Source: Actinostola sp. cb2023
Lineage: Eukaryota; Cnidaria; Anthozoa; Actiniaria; Actinostolidae
Assembly: GCA_033675265.1 (NCBI GenBank)
Contig: JAUJYZ010000595.1
Span: forward strand, 1-64,000
Reading direction: 5' to 3'
Length of the DNA: 64,000 nucleotides
In this document: positions 11,121-23,481 of the stretch, in pieces
How the letters are laid out: the number at the start of each line of letters is the position of its first letter
Numbering within the stretch: the first letter of the stretch is position 1
The notes under the pieces: model-generated
What the model saw: only the letters and a program-made list of their open reading frames with translations
Told to the model about the DNA's origin: nothing
The model's database searches: none
Made by a program: the position numbers and the translations under genes

Positions 11121-11259
11121 AGGAGTGGGGGCTTACAACCGGAATACAAAAAAAAATATATAGAAATAAGGTGATAAGATAAGTTGAGACGGTATAGCAG
11201 TATCAAAATACGTTTTCAATCTACTGGTCTTTATTTCAAATTCACAATAAATTCACAGT

Positions 11260-11487
11260 AAAGTATAACTTCAAATTAATAATTTAAAGACAGATTGCGG
11301 AACAAGTTACAGTCTTGAATTTGGTTCCAAATATTGAAATGATCATGAGTTTATTGTAATAATAATAATCATTAAAGATTATTATTATTACAATAAACTC
11401 ATGATCATTTCAATATTTGGAACCAAATTCAAGACTGTAACTTGTTCCGCAATCTGTCTTTAAATTATTAATTTGAAGTTATACTTT
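11260..11487. repeat. Perfect palindrome, 111-bp arms, 6-base spacer
   Basis: Bases 11260–11370 are the exact reverse complement of 11377–11487, with spacer ATTAAA. I found no mismatch. The arms hold no gene, and the extreme ends do not look like a known transposon terminus. Confidence 0.95.
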
Positions 11488-11643
11488 CAGTGAAAATGTT
11501 TCCATAAGGAAACAAATAAACGTAGAGGGGGGCTTATATTCAGGGGGGTTTATAATAATAATAATAATAATAATAATTAGCTTAAATTTGACACGGTTTT
11601 CTTTGTTACCCATGCGGAAATTTTGGTATGTAAAAGATATGTT

Positions 11644-11689
11644 GATGGTATGTAGATGGTATTGTTATGCATACCATCTACATACCATC
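11644..11689. repeat. Perfect 19-bp inverted repeat
   Basis: GATGGTATGTAGATGGTAT, an 8-base spacer, then its exact complement. It lies in a stretch (11620–11900) peppered with GGTATGTA and TACATACC motifs, likely a decayed MITE. Confidence 0.85.
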
Positions 11690-12162
11690 TACCTATCTAA
11701 TGCATACCAATTAACATACCTCGCAAATAGCTTTTATATACCTTAAGCCTACCATATACATACACTCTACATATCATAAATTGGTATGTTTTAGGGATCA
11801 AAATTGGTCACTTTTTACATACCCAAAATATACCACTTACATACCTTGGTTTATGAAACAGGAATGGTATGTAAAATATATGTTACTGGTATGTCATTCT
11901 ACACACCCCCCTTGAACACGAAATTTGAAATAATAATTAAGTGCCCTGAGGGTGCTGATATTTGATCAAATACGGTATATGCCAAACATTGTCATGTAGA
12001 TCTCAATGACATATTACATGCTAGAACATCCTTTCTTTTTGCTTCGTGGCTAATACATTTGTACCATGCTGCCGACTCAAAACAACCTCATACATGTACC
12101 TATATTTGCAGTGCATGTGCCTGCTGAATAAACTAATTGAACTATAACTTTTATTGGAACAG

Positions 12163-12553
12163 TCGATCTGAAAGCATCCACTTCAATGGCTGTGGCAACT
12201 ATGAATGATAGTGTAAAATCCCTTAAAGATGGCCACAATTGGCCAATTGAAACAAGGCTAAAGAACCTTGAGTCAGTTGTACTGAACTTGGTACAAGTCT
12301 GTAGCAAAGTTGTTGCTGATGTGACAGCATTGAATGCCAATAAGGTACAACACAATAAATATTTGTAGTACATTCATTAAACATCATAATATTGTGGAGT
12401 CAGGTTCAGCTGTATATATTATATAATCATTTTTCAAAATAAAACACAAAGGATTTAAGTACTCAGGCACTTTAAATAACAAAAACGTTATGTTACAGAT
12501 TCAGGATATAGAGGATGGTACTACACCAGATGGAATAGAAAAAGAGAAAAGGG
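12163..12553 (+). CDS. Two possible exons of an unrecognised coiled-coil protein
   Basis: A CAG acceptor precedes an open stretch (about 12163–12342) that includes MNDSVKSLKDGH and ETRLKNLESVVLNLVQV and ends at a GTACAA donor. A second short open stretch at about 12499–12553 (IQDIEDGTTPDGIEKEKR) is bordered by CAG and GTAAAT. The heptad-like Leu/Val spacing suggests a coiled coil. I do not recognise the family, and neither start nor stop is defined. Confidence 0.3.
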
Positions 12554-12559
12554 TAAATC

Positions 12560-13294
12560 ATAACATATTTAATTTATCATTATTGATTGCAAATCACATT
12601 GTATTTAATAATATATTATTATGTGTTATGCACCTAAAACATCATGCATTTATAATAATAATAATAATCTTTATTTTTATAGCGTTATTTCTTCTAAAAA
12701 ACCAATAGCGCTTAACAATATTACTAATAATAAAATATATGAAACTAATATCTATAAAATATAAAATTAAATGTACAAAAATATGTATAAAAATTATTAA
12801 ATTAAATAAGAATTGATATGGTTAACTAACCATAACATTTATGCCAGACCTTTAAGGCTTTGCCAGTAATTAAATTTGCAACCTACATGTAATTAGGTAA
12901 TTATCCATAGCCATCAAAATATACCTTAAACTACGTTATGTGATCCACAAAAAGGAAAGAGATCGACTGCTGACATGAAGACTTACATGTATTTAATGCC
13001 GAATATCCAGATTCTTCGGTTAGGAAGGCTTTATAGGAAGGCTTTATAGCGTGAAGCAGTAGGTGTCATTAATAAGAGTGGGACACTTGGGGAATGTGTA
13101 AGGAAAACAGCAAGCATCCTGTACAGCACCCTGCGCACTTGTAGTGTACGCGGTAGGCGTACAAATAAGGCACACCAACAAAGGCCAGCATTGAACCAGA
13201 CTACGCTGGAATGGATGTCAAGTAAGTCCCATTTATAGTGATATATATGCACAACATCCTTCTGTCTGTTCTGAGACAGGTAATGTTGAAGAGA
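12560..13294. other. No gene recognised
   Basis: AT-rich sequence with ATA/ATT microsatellite pieces near 12653. The part from ~13000 to 13250 is more GC-rich and open on the - strand, but its frame matches nothing I know. Confidence 0.4.
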
Positions 13295-13318
13295 TTAAGG
13301 GTGGACTAACCTATTTTT

Positions 13319-14587
13319 ATCTATGGTTGCTATGGAAAAACTAAAGTCTTATAAAAGTCAAGATAACAAGAGATGGGCTATGGAATTTTAAGAAGATGTA
13401 AGTTGGAGTTATAAGAGTCCAACTTGTTGACGTCATCGCGATGACGTCATCGTGACGTCATTTTAGCAAAAACCCTCTTTTTCTCCGCAGTGTTATTGGA
13501 TTTCTTCATTTTTTGTACATATTTAGTACCTATGACAAACGTTACGATAAGCTGAGCATTCGTTTTGAGATCCGATAAATAACGAATATTTTATGGCTGT
13601 TTCTTTAGCTTTAGTTGCAATAAAAATTAAATAATTCAAAGAATATTAATCTTAACGTAAAACCCATGCTCAGTGTTGTGGACAGTTCCCTTTTCCGTAT
13701 TTTAAAGCGAAAAAAAAAAAGCAGTTTCTGAAAACCGAGCGAAATTTTGAAGGATTTCGTTTAACCGGAAGTTGGGAAGTTTGAGCATGCGTAGTAGGCT
13801 TGGTATCCATTGCGGACGAGCTGGACTGGGAAAGGGTCCCTGGGAAAGAGACTCGAGAAAGAAGTTGCACGAGGTTATCGAACGAACAAATCATCAAGAA
13901 AAACAGGGAATAACTCACCGAATTTACATTCGAAATACATGCAAAAGATTGCTCATCAAGTAGTGTTGACAGATCTTGAGTAATTTCAGTTGGAGATGAC
14001 GAAATATGGGTAAATCCAGTCGCCAACTGCATACGGAAAACGAACGATGGATTGCTTGTTGTTCTATGTGCCGATGTACGAGCAGGGTTTTTTTTCTACT
14101 CGCCCAGGACGGTAGCAGGTGACTCCCAGCAGGTGAGTGCCATATAATGCATAATGTTAATGCTCATACATGTAACAGTACGTATTTAAAAGCAAAATAT
14201 AAATATAAATAGTACAGTTCTCAGTACTTTTTTGTATCTTTTTCACCTTGCTAGAGTTGCCCCTGCCCCTGCCCCTGTGCTGTGTACGTCAGTACATACT
14301 TTATTTAGTACCATATAAGCTTAAACACAAATATTACATATGTACAATATATTTATAGTTAATTAAATATAGGTTACATCATTTGATATTCACAGTGTGT
14401 ACAATAAAATAAATTTAAGGAAGGGCTGTTACATTGTCAGCTGTTCAATATGATACATTGGTACGCTGTCTGGGGGGAAACGGGCCGTGTTTTTAAACTC
14501 GTGCCGGCCAAAGGCCTGGGAGGATTTGACTTGTATGATCCTGTGACGGAAATATGGCTAGGATTCACAACCACCTTCTGTACACAC
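13319..14587. other. Left non-coding arm of element C
   Basis: No gene is visible. Around 13428–13462 the sequence has three TGACGTCA sites, two of them separated by a CGCGATGACGTCATCG palindrome. They could be protein-binding sites, but this is only a pattern. Confidence 0.4.
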
Positions 14588-17548
14588 TTAATTATTATAA
14601 AAATGATCAGCTAATTTTCTTTGGCAGATTTTTGAAAGTTTTTTGAGATGTAGGGCCCTCATAAATGATGCTTTGCAATTGGTGTTTGCAGCATAAAGAT
14701 TTCTTAGAAAAGCATAATCGACGCCACTCCTTGCGATTGTTTTCGCCATCATTCCAGATATTCGATTTCCGAGGTTGTAGAGTAGGTTCTTGGAAATGTG
14801 TCTAACTTTAACCATGGTCCTGTAAATATAAATATATTTTAGGCTAGACTTTACAATACCCTGTCACATTATTTGCATAACAATAGGATCCGAAAGAATC
14901 TATTGTATTATTCGTCATTCTCAAAGAGTGCCGCTACAAGAGCATGATAGTGACGGGGTATTCTAAAATTGCTAAGACTCTGGTACCTTTTAGGGGTCAT
15001 TTTCAAAATTTCTGATGAGCATTTCCGCCCTATTATGTATGGGAGTAACCACAAACCCAACCCCCCTCCCTACCCACCAGGATCACAGCTTGCATGTTGA
15101 TTTTTAATGAGAGAGAAAACTGGAGTACCCAGATCAGAGGAAACCCTTGTGGCAAGGGAGAGAACAATGCATCAAACAAACTCGATTCACATATAACCCG
15201 GCCCGGAATCAAACCTGTAATGTGCTTTCTGTTCCCTCAATGATCTCAGAGGAATGTTGGGCATGTGGTGCCTCAGCTCAGTTTGGTAGAGAATCTTTCT
15301 CATGGCCTTCACATCCTCCAGTGCTCTGTGTGCTTGAGAAATAGGAATACTGTATTATGAATATTGTTGTATTTATAAGTATTACACATGTATATGTACC
15401 GGTAGGTAAATTAATTGACTGACAAGGGATTGCTAAATGTATGTTGAATTTCACTTGGAAAATTGTATGGCATTCAATGTAGGTGTGGCTTATGGTGGTT
15501 TATAGCACTTGCATATATAACAATCATTACGGTATGTCTTGCAATTTTACCTCTATATTGTTCATCTGGAAAATATTTCACATACAGTGCCTCCATGCCA
15601 ACTTTTTCTTTCTTGTCTAACAATTGTGCTGCCAGCCCACTATTTTTTATCTGTTACAATGATAATATTTATTATATAGTAGATTTTTTAATCCAATTTC
15701 ATTGTGTTGTCTATGAAACCCAGAAAACTTCATTATTCTTTGTGGGTTTTTTTTCTCAACAATTCAATTCAACAAAAGGATTTACATTCCATTTTTCATA
15801 TATATTACATTCATCTTGAAATAGATAATCCAATGAAAATGCTTGGTTCCAGTCACTCAACCATGGCCATTGAACGTAAAGCAAAACGTACATCAAGCCA
15901 GGCCCTCTTGTTTTACTGTATTTGTTGTCAAATATTTCTGCAATTTTGTACCTGTCTTACATACTGTAATGTGTCCCCAAAGCAAACACCAGACAATAGC
16001 TCCATCCCAAGTGATGGACTGCGTCTGTCTATTTCTGCTAGCAGCAGTGGAAAGTCGTAAACATATCCATTATGGGCTAGCATAGCTGAAAATCAAAATA
16101 AATTCATAATGTTGCCTACAAATGCATACAGTTTGGAAAATATGTCTTACCAAATGCTAAGACCTTGAAAGAATTAGCCTAAGCCTTACAGTGTATACTG
16201 TAAGGACTTAGGTACATTGTACATGTATAACTTTATTCATCATTCACCCTAAAGTAACATTTTACCTGTACAAACTGTACCGTTATGTGCAGTACCAGTA
16301 ATAATGTAATATAAACTAGAACTGGTCAGCAATAATAAAACACTGTAGTCGTGTATACATGTACATGTAATATATACATAATTGTATAAATACAACATTT
16401 TATATTCTTTCCTGTTATTCAGTTTTTTTTGTTGTTGCTTTTGTCTTACCTGGGAAATGATCATGCCCTGTAGCAATTGATACCTCTCTAGTGACACCAT
16501 TCATCCAATCTAAAAAGTCTGGTAAGACCTCAGACAGTCTAGGTTGCCTTAGAAGGTCCCTTCTGGTTATTCCACATTTTCTAGAGACTATAACAATAAA
16601 GTGCTTACATATAACAGTATCAATATAAAAGAATGTATTCTCATTCTCAGTATAAATCATTTTAATAAGCCCTTTCACGGTTTTTCGCCGCCATTTTGAA
16701 TTGGGGCAAACTCGGCAAAATTAATAGAAAACTGGATCACTTTGACTTGCCGTAACTCCGCTCGATTTCGTTTGAATTTCAAAAACTTACCATTTTAGAA
16801 AATAAGTTTTCTTTCTTATTTATGTCCTATAATATGATGGGTATTGGAAGGCTACAAATCGAGAGAAAAAGATTTTGGTTTTCAAAATAAAACGTTCGGC
16901 ATGTGAATATGCAAATTAGCTCGAAATATTAAGATACATTCGTGAAAAGAAGATTGATTCGTAAAAGGTAGTTAAAACAGCTACATTGGTCTTATTTTCA
17001 GTCCGACAACTGACATGCATGCCTGCTGATTATCGAAGTTTAAATTTTGAAAATCCAACAAACTCGAGCGGAGTTACGGCAAGTCAAAGTGATCCAGATT
17101 TCTATAAATTTTGCAAAGTTTGCCCCAATTCAAAATGGCGGCGAAAAACCGTGAAAGGGCTTATTGCTAGACAATCTAAATATAACTTATGTAATTGTCT
17201 TTAACTATTCTGATTTTACTCTATATCTTTCATCTACAGGTGATACATTCTTACCAACTGGAATGATCCTTTTTGAAGTGTTCACCAGTGATTGAAATTC
17301 TTCCGTGGAAGTGATTTGGATGTTTTCTGGCAGGGGTTGCACTATTGCTGCAATTTCTACTATATGGTCATTGTAAACCACACCTAATAATAATAATAAT
17401 TATTTATATTATTATTTATTTATTCACGTAAAACACAAAAGAGCTTAAAATACACCTGCTAAAACACACCTCCAGTCCCTTCACAGTCGTATAGAAAAAA
17501 CAGCGGACAAGAAACATCCCAATTGTCAGATGTGTCATCATCAGATAC
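14588..17548 (-). CDS. DEDDh-type 3'-5' exonuclease (cargo of element C), 5' exon not found
   Basis: Seven exons, 17548–17470, 17383–17255, 16587–16450, 16085–15952, 15650–15551, 15332–15215 and 14819–14588, join in frame for 930 nt (309 aa plus stop). ExoI is FFLYDCEGTGG (D-x-E). ExoII is LAHNGYVYDFPLLLAEIDRR. ExoIII is AHRALEDV (H-x4-D), so all DEDDh catalytic residues are present. Between them lie CGITRRDLLRQPRLSEVLPDF and GMEALYVKYFPDEQYR. A ~77-residue tail ends the protein. The fold implies magnesium-dependent 3'-5' removal of nucleotides from DNA or RNA. No start codon is assigned, so an upstream exon, or splicing from the transposase transcript, is possible. A TA-flanked MITE lies in intron 2. 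Confidence 0.85.
15100..15215 (-). repeat. Possible SINE-like segment next to exon 6 of the exonuclease
   Basis: The segment contains CTGGAGTACCCAGATCAGAGG and, on the - strand, a GGTTTGATTCC box resembling a Pol III B box. It directly abuts the splice donor of exon 15332–15215. Support is weak. Confidence 0.25.
16668..17161. mobile_element. MITE with AGCCCTTTCACGG termini and TA duplication
   Basis: Long inverted arms start AGCCCTTTCACGGTTTTTCG (16668) and end with the complement at 17161. They share a further block containing TTTTGAATTGGGGCAAACT and a block reading AAGTCAAAGTGATCC. TA flanks both ends. It is non-coding and lies in an intron of the exonuclease. Confidence 0.8.
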
Positions 17549-17952
17549 CTAATAATAATAATAATAATTTAATAATGGTGATAGAACTGAGTGGAGTGCA
17601 ATTTAGGCTGAAATCATATGAGTGATTACAAAATTGCACGACACGAAGTTCTATTATTATATTCATTTTGTAATATACCGGTATATATTTTCACTATAAA
17701 CCATTCAAAGATAAAATTACCAACAATTCCCATTTGTTAAATATGTGCATGTAGCACACACTCAATATGGACCAAAATGATGCAATTTAGAAAGCAAAAT
17801 GATGTAAATTGTGAATAAATTGCACCATTTTTAGCCAATCAAATTCCAGAAAACATGTGCCGGATTACAAAATGAATTGCAATTAATACTTTTAACATGA
17901 AAATTATATGTGAATATAATCTTTATGCGCATGCAAATACCTCACTAAAAAG

Positions 17953-20900
17953 TTAAAGGATATCTGCATCATTAATGTTTTCGTCAAGTTCTTTATTTTC
18001 TTTCTCTTCATCGCTGCTTGAGGATTCATTATACATTGCTGTCTGTGACACAGTCTTTAGGGATGCCATGAATACCTTTTCTCCTTCATGTTGTTTTTGT
18101 TTTTTTCTTTTGTTATCATTTCTTTTGTGATGTATTATATATAGAGATAAAACACAATTTAGAGTGCAAACACTAAAAGCATGTAAAAAAACTTCTAATT
18201 AGTACTAGTAATGCTAACATGTACATACATATGTACATTTATTATATTTTTTATCAATTTGTTTACATCGTAGTTAACCTTTGAAAAAAAATGACTCCTA
18301 AAAATACACAGGCGTATTAGATATATTGCTTAGCCAACTAATAACCAGCTCTATGTAGACACTTTAGATAAATACATGTATATGTTTAATTGAGTGGTTT
18401 GTACTCTACATGTAATACTTACAAAACATTTCATTTCATGATAAAAAATGAATATTCTGGTATTTTTTTAACTGTACATATATATGTACCTTGTTTTCTG
18501 GTAGTCTGGTTTATTTCTTTTCAATTTCTTTTCTTCATATGATTCTTGCTGTTGAATCCAGTATTTTACAGATTTTGGTGGTACTGGAATGGCAAGAATC
18601 TTGAAAAGTAATATCTTCCAGATAGGACCAATGTTCTGTGTAGAGATTTTAAATGGTATTTGTTTTAATTTATTTAAAAAATTGGTAATTTTGTTACAAA
18701 TTAAACAAAGATTTATTGTAGAAATGTATATTAGGTTTAGAACACTTTACCTTATAGACATGTTGGTCTTACATTGATAATGGACAGGGCCAAGATCAAT
18801 CCTCTTCTCTCTATACATGAGAGCAATTGAATGATAGCCTTCAACAACATTGGTTGTCATTCTGCCTTCGATTGTGATGTATTCATCAGCTCTGGCTGCC
18901 ATTTTCTCTAGAAGGTCTTTCAATGCAACCAGTTGGGCTGGACAGCTGAAGCTATGCTTTGTTGAATACGGCTTTCCATCAGGTGTTTCCTACAAAATAT
19001 ATTGCAGATATTAGGGCCATTTATACAGGCGAAAATAAGACTTGTCTTAGATGTGTCTTGCATAAGATGCGAAGTGATCATGTAAATCATTGCTACAAAA
19101 TTCATGTTTGTGTCTTATTTATGTAAGACACAATTGTATATAAATGGTTCAGTTCAGTCTTAAGTATGGTAAGACAAGTCTTATTTTTGCCAGTAATAAC
19201 TGTAGCTATGCTATACATGCTGTCGTCATTATATCATGATATTATTATTATATCAAAATCATTGCATTAATTGATTAAAACAATGATTGGTAGGGGAAAA
19301 CTGAACGTCTCACCTGATTGTTGCTCTGAAAATTAATATTACCACTTAATTACCCCTACCCACCCCTCCCTCCCTGATGTTCATTCTAATGAAAATAAAT
19401 GATGATTTTCTCCTAGTTTTGCTAAAAAACAAATAAGTAATACAAGAATATTAAATTACCTTTGCATGGAATCTGCACCAGGTAGATGAATGAATATCTT
19501 GATAGTGGTCATGATAATTAAGTATTGCTTCAGCAAAATTGCCAACTGGATCTTCAGAATGAAGAATTTCTTCACATTTTGTTAGGTTACTAAGACACTT
19601 TTTAGCATTGCTGATCATTGCTTCACTCATTCTTCTACATTTCAATTTCATCTTTTTGCACTACAATTTATAAAAGGATAAAAAAAAGATGAGACAAAGT
19701 AGACTTACACCCACCCCACCCCTACAATTAGTGATCATGCATCTGATTTCTTTACACTTCGTAAGGTTACTGATATATTTTTTTGGCATTGCTGATCACA
19801 ATATTTCACTCATTGTACATTTCCATTTCTTTTTTTTTATCATTTTGAGATAAAATAATTATGACATCCCAGCCCACCCCACCGTCCACCCCACCCCTAC
19901 AATCACTGCAAGTACATAATGCGCGCGCATACCTGGCACGGTGTCTTTTTCACTTTCTCGAGCTCAGAGTGAAAGGTCTTCGAGCGATGGTTTCCACATA
20001 TTATTACTTGGGTCTCTGGACTTTTTGACAGCAAAATTTCCTGACAGGAGGAATCTTGGTCCATGGTGCACTTGTCCAATTTGAAGTTGTCATCGATTAT
20101 CGATTCAAGAATCTTTGAAAACATATCGCCTTCTGCTCCAGAACTAGTACCGTTCCAGTTTGAGCATCGCCCACGCTTCGATCTATGAGCATATCCGATG
20201 ATTTCTCCTGATTTCTGGTCATGGATTGTCGCAGAACTGTTGTTGGAATAATGTCCACGAGTGAGGTAAAAGCCATCAAACTCAATGTGCAAGTTCCTTT
20301 GATCGCCTCGTTCAATCACTCGTCTTCGTGCCTCGCCAACACACCAATCTGCTATGGCTTTCACATGAGGAGCAATCCAGTCTATAATCTTAATCCACTG
20401 TTGTGCACATGTTGGAATGAGACCCAGTGAGCCCAGAACGTGTTCATAATCCTTGTAATATTGACCGTTTAGTATAAAGCAAAGAGCTATGAAGTTTAGC
20501 AGGTAAGCCTTGGGCCGAGTTTTACCAACACGAATCACACGATCATCCAAAGAAAAAGAGGAAACACCTTGACAGTCTTTACAAATATACTTTATGTTCA
20601 TAATTCCTCGAACTTCGTCAAGGGAATCTGTTATTTCTGTACTTCCACAGTGTTCACAAAGTTTGTAAGAAGAAATTTTTTCAATGAATTCTGTATTCGT
20701 TAGTACATGATTATTTTGACTTATGATTAGTTGCTGTTCGCTCAATTTGTTTACATCGTAGTTGACCTTTGAAAAAAAATTGTTCAATTCTTTTTGCAAA
20801 ACTTCATTTTCTCGTATTAACGGTAACATACCAGCATCACTCCCTTGGGAAAGGGGGATTACATCCAAGTCTTGGAATAGTTTGTCCAAATCAAATCTTG

Positions 20901-21192
20901 GGTCGCTTGAACCCGGAATACCAAAGTCAACATTTTGTTCTTCTTCTTGCAGGATATTTTGCAAAACCGTGTCCGTCTGCGTCTCTTGATTCTGTAGCTG
21001 CTCCTTCTGAGCTATTTTCTCGGTAGTACTTTCTGACAAGTTCTGACATTTCAGGCAAGTGAAAACCTCTTCTGTTTGCGTTTCGGCATTTTTCCTTTCG
21101 CTCATCGAAAGATTTTCTTTTTCCTCCCATCGGCTATTCGCGGCATTTTTCGCTCGTTTTCTAGTTATCGGGATTGTTCGTTTTCCAGGCAT
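17953..21192 (-). CDS. Kolobok-like D-D-E transposase of element C
   Basis: The main exon is 21192–19933, followed by 19660–19460, a third starting at 18989, a fourth at about 18635–18490 and a last one ending at 17953. The N-terminus is basic (MPGKRTIPITRKRAK), has CLKCQ and CEHCG…CKDCQ zinc-ribbon cysteines, and lacks a THAP domain. Candidate catalytic residues are D in IEFDGFYLTRGHYSNNSS, D in MDQDSSCQEI and E in VEGYHSIALMYREK; the E motif is shared with the transposase of element A. The tail is Lys-rich, then acidic (SSSSDEEKENKELDEN). The exon 3/4 junction is off by one base in my reading, and the last exon could belong to the exonuclease instead. Function as a transposase is inferred. 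Confidence 0.75.
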
Positions 21193-21406
21193 TTTGTCTC
21201 ATTCCAAATTGAAAATGTAAACAGAGTAGAGTGTAAAATAAAAACAACAAAAAGGCAGCGAAACAACAGGAAACAATTACTGTCCTTTAAAAAAATTAAA
21301 GTTTGGCGATTTAATTTGGCGGCAATATTTGACGCGCGCGCGCCGGCAAAGGAGTCTTCTTAGCAACGCGGTTGTGTAGCAACGAAATAGGTTAATCCAC
21401 CCTTAA

Positions 21407-22359
21407 ACAATGGCAGCTGCATTATTGTAATACTGCTTGAATTTAAAATCAAAATTGGCACTTCATGTATGAAAAGCTGTATGATATCATTCTTTAACCA
21501 GTACTATTTGAACTCAAACACTGGCCTGAAGACAAAATTTGAATCAAATTAATTCATGAAGTTATTTCTGACATTCAAGCTGTTACCATATACATTTGTA
21601 TTTTATACAGCTATTTCAAAAAACTTTGAGTCCCAAAATGCATTTCGGTCTTGGAATACACTATTTAGAATTATCAACGTTTTTTTGAAAAAGCTGTATA
21701 TATATCATCGATATATAGATATCGTATGTTACATTGGAGGGAAAAAATGGTATTGAAACGACCGTGTATAATTAACCTATTGCCTATGGACTGCATGTTA
21801 TTGAAATAGGTGATAAATGTCTCTTTTAGGAAAAATTCTGAAGAAGTTTCCCAATCAATCGAAATCAAAAGTGACCGAGATGTTGGGTGACTTTCAAAAA
21901 CTCCTAAGAGCAAAATAAATCAAAAAATAATGTCTACCCAATGAGACCGATGAGCAGAACGGCAACAGCTAAGTGAAACTGAGTGATTTAGAAGAAAAAT
22001 ATTATTGTAACTAAAGTTTATAAGAGTTATTAATTTTTCTATTTATTACTGTATACTGTATATTTTATAATATTTTTCAAACTTGTTTGTCAAGATATTG
22101 ATTATTGAGTGTAAATAAATTACTTGGTCATGTTATTAATCTGGTGTTTGGTTGATATTTTAAATGCTACAATAGTGCACGTTAAAGATTAGTGGCAAAC
22201 TGCACTAATTTACTAGGCATTGATTAATGCATGCAGTCATGCTGATTTAATCTCGGTAGCCAAATGAAACATTATACATGTAGTTGATTCAATTGAGGCT
22301 TTCAATTGTTACATTTTGTTACATTTAAGTGTTCTCAGGTGCTCCTAATTCCTGGATGA
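21407..22359. other. No gene recognised between elements C and B
   Basis: AT-rich sequence without convincing coding potential or terminal repeats. Confidence 0.4.
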
Positions 22360-22541
22360 TGATCCAGGCTTTTTATCCAGGCTTCCCTAGGTTATCCAGG
22401 CTTTTTATCCAGGCTTTCATTGGGTTATCCAGGCCTTTTATTTCCAGGCTTCCCTGGGTTATCCAGGCTTTTTATCCAGGCTTTCCTGGGTTATCCAGGC
22501 TTTTTATCCAGTCTTTCCTGGGTTATCCAGGCTTTTTGTGG
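22360..22541 (+). repeat. Minisatellite of TTATCCAGGCTTT units
   Basis: TTATCCAGGCTTTTTATCCAG followed by GCTTYCCTGGG repeats roughly five to six times with a period near 32 bases. It stays open in one + frame, but only because of the repeat. Confidence 0.85.
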
Positions 22542-23481
22542 CTACTCCTCTTCTCAGAAGAGAGTAGCCACTATGTCATCGAGTGTGTAAGTCCGTAAGT
22601 AAGTAAGTGTCCTAATCTTCGGATAGTGTTCGGAACCGATTGATATCAATCGAACACTGAGAGCGACGAACAGCGACGAAGTCATCGACGATCTATCGAC
22701 GATTATCGACGATATAGCCGACGTTTCACCGGTGGTCTCCGATATATTTACGTAGATTTTCGTAGGATTTTCGTGACTATCAGTTCTTTCGGCAGACTTC
22801 GGAAAGTTATCGCTTATTTACGTGATCTCTCGTGTGGTTGTCGACGTTTTATCAATTCAAAACGTTTGTCGGACGTTTTCCATGTGCTTTACAGTTTACT
22901 TCACGCGTTGGTTTGAAGGTAAGTTATTGCACATTATTTTCTATGATTTCATGCTATTTTGCATCAATAAGTAGACACAGCTCTCAAGCGATGTGTCAAG
23001 TGTTTCTTCGTACAAGTTTTTCTAGGGTTTTTGATGATCTGAGGACATTATCCTCATTATGGAGCCGCGTATTATGGAGCCGCGTATTATCCCATTATTT
23101 GCCTCGATTCTGAATGGCCGAGATTGGTGTTTTTGGTTAGCCAGTATCAGAGCTACAAATAAATAAAACTACTAAATTTTTTGTACCTAGAGACAGAGAA
23201 GTGATGAACAATACACAGCTAAAATGTGGATTATTTGTATCTTCTCGTTACTACGTGCGAGCGTCGCGAATATGCATAATTTTACCAAATTTTCACCGGC
23301 GCCAAGGGCGTGTCGGATGGTATTTTCAACACTCTTATTTTTTGGAAAAATTAAAAAGCACTGAAACTTTTGGACATGCTTTTCGAAAATAGTTCGCCAT
23401 AGGCTTTCATTCGGTGAAAAAAAATGGATTCCGACTTTTCAGTTTTGTCCGACGATTCTCGGTATTTCCTGACAGTCGCTC
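22542..23481. other. Non-coding, with CGACGAT-rich patch
   Basis: Around 22650–22720 the motif (T)CGACGA recurs about eight times. GTGTTCG…ATTGATATCAAT…CGAACAC near 22627 is palindromic. No gene is recognised. Confidence 0.4.

Larger units (their letters stand above)
13299..21402. mobile_element. Complete Kolobok-like TTAA element C (8.1 kb) carrying an exonuclease
   Basis: The left terminus GGGTGGACTAACCTATTT (13299) and the right terminus, its reverse complement with one mismatch (ending 21402), are flanked by TTAA at 13295–13298 and 21403–21406. Inside are a five-exon D-D-E transposase and a seven-exon DEDDh exonuclease, both on the - strand. TTAA duplication and the transposase motifs support Kolobok; nothing resembles the piggyBac transposase. 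The left 1.2 kb is non-coding and contains TGACGTCATCG repeats near 13430. Confidence 0.8.

Noticed and set aside
15463..16085. Overlapping + strand frames around exonuclease exons 4–5
   Set aside because: They are antisense to exons whose splice phases and DEDDh motifs are clear on the - strand.
22329..22598. Repetitive + strand protein (FYPGFPGLSRLF repeats)
   Set aside because: The frame is open only because of the minisatellite period; no flanking coding signal.
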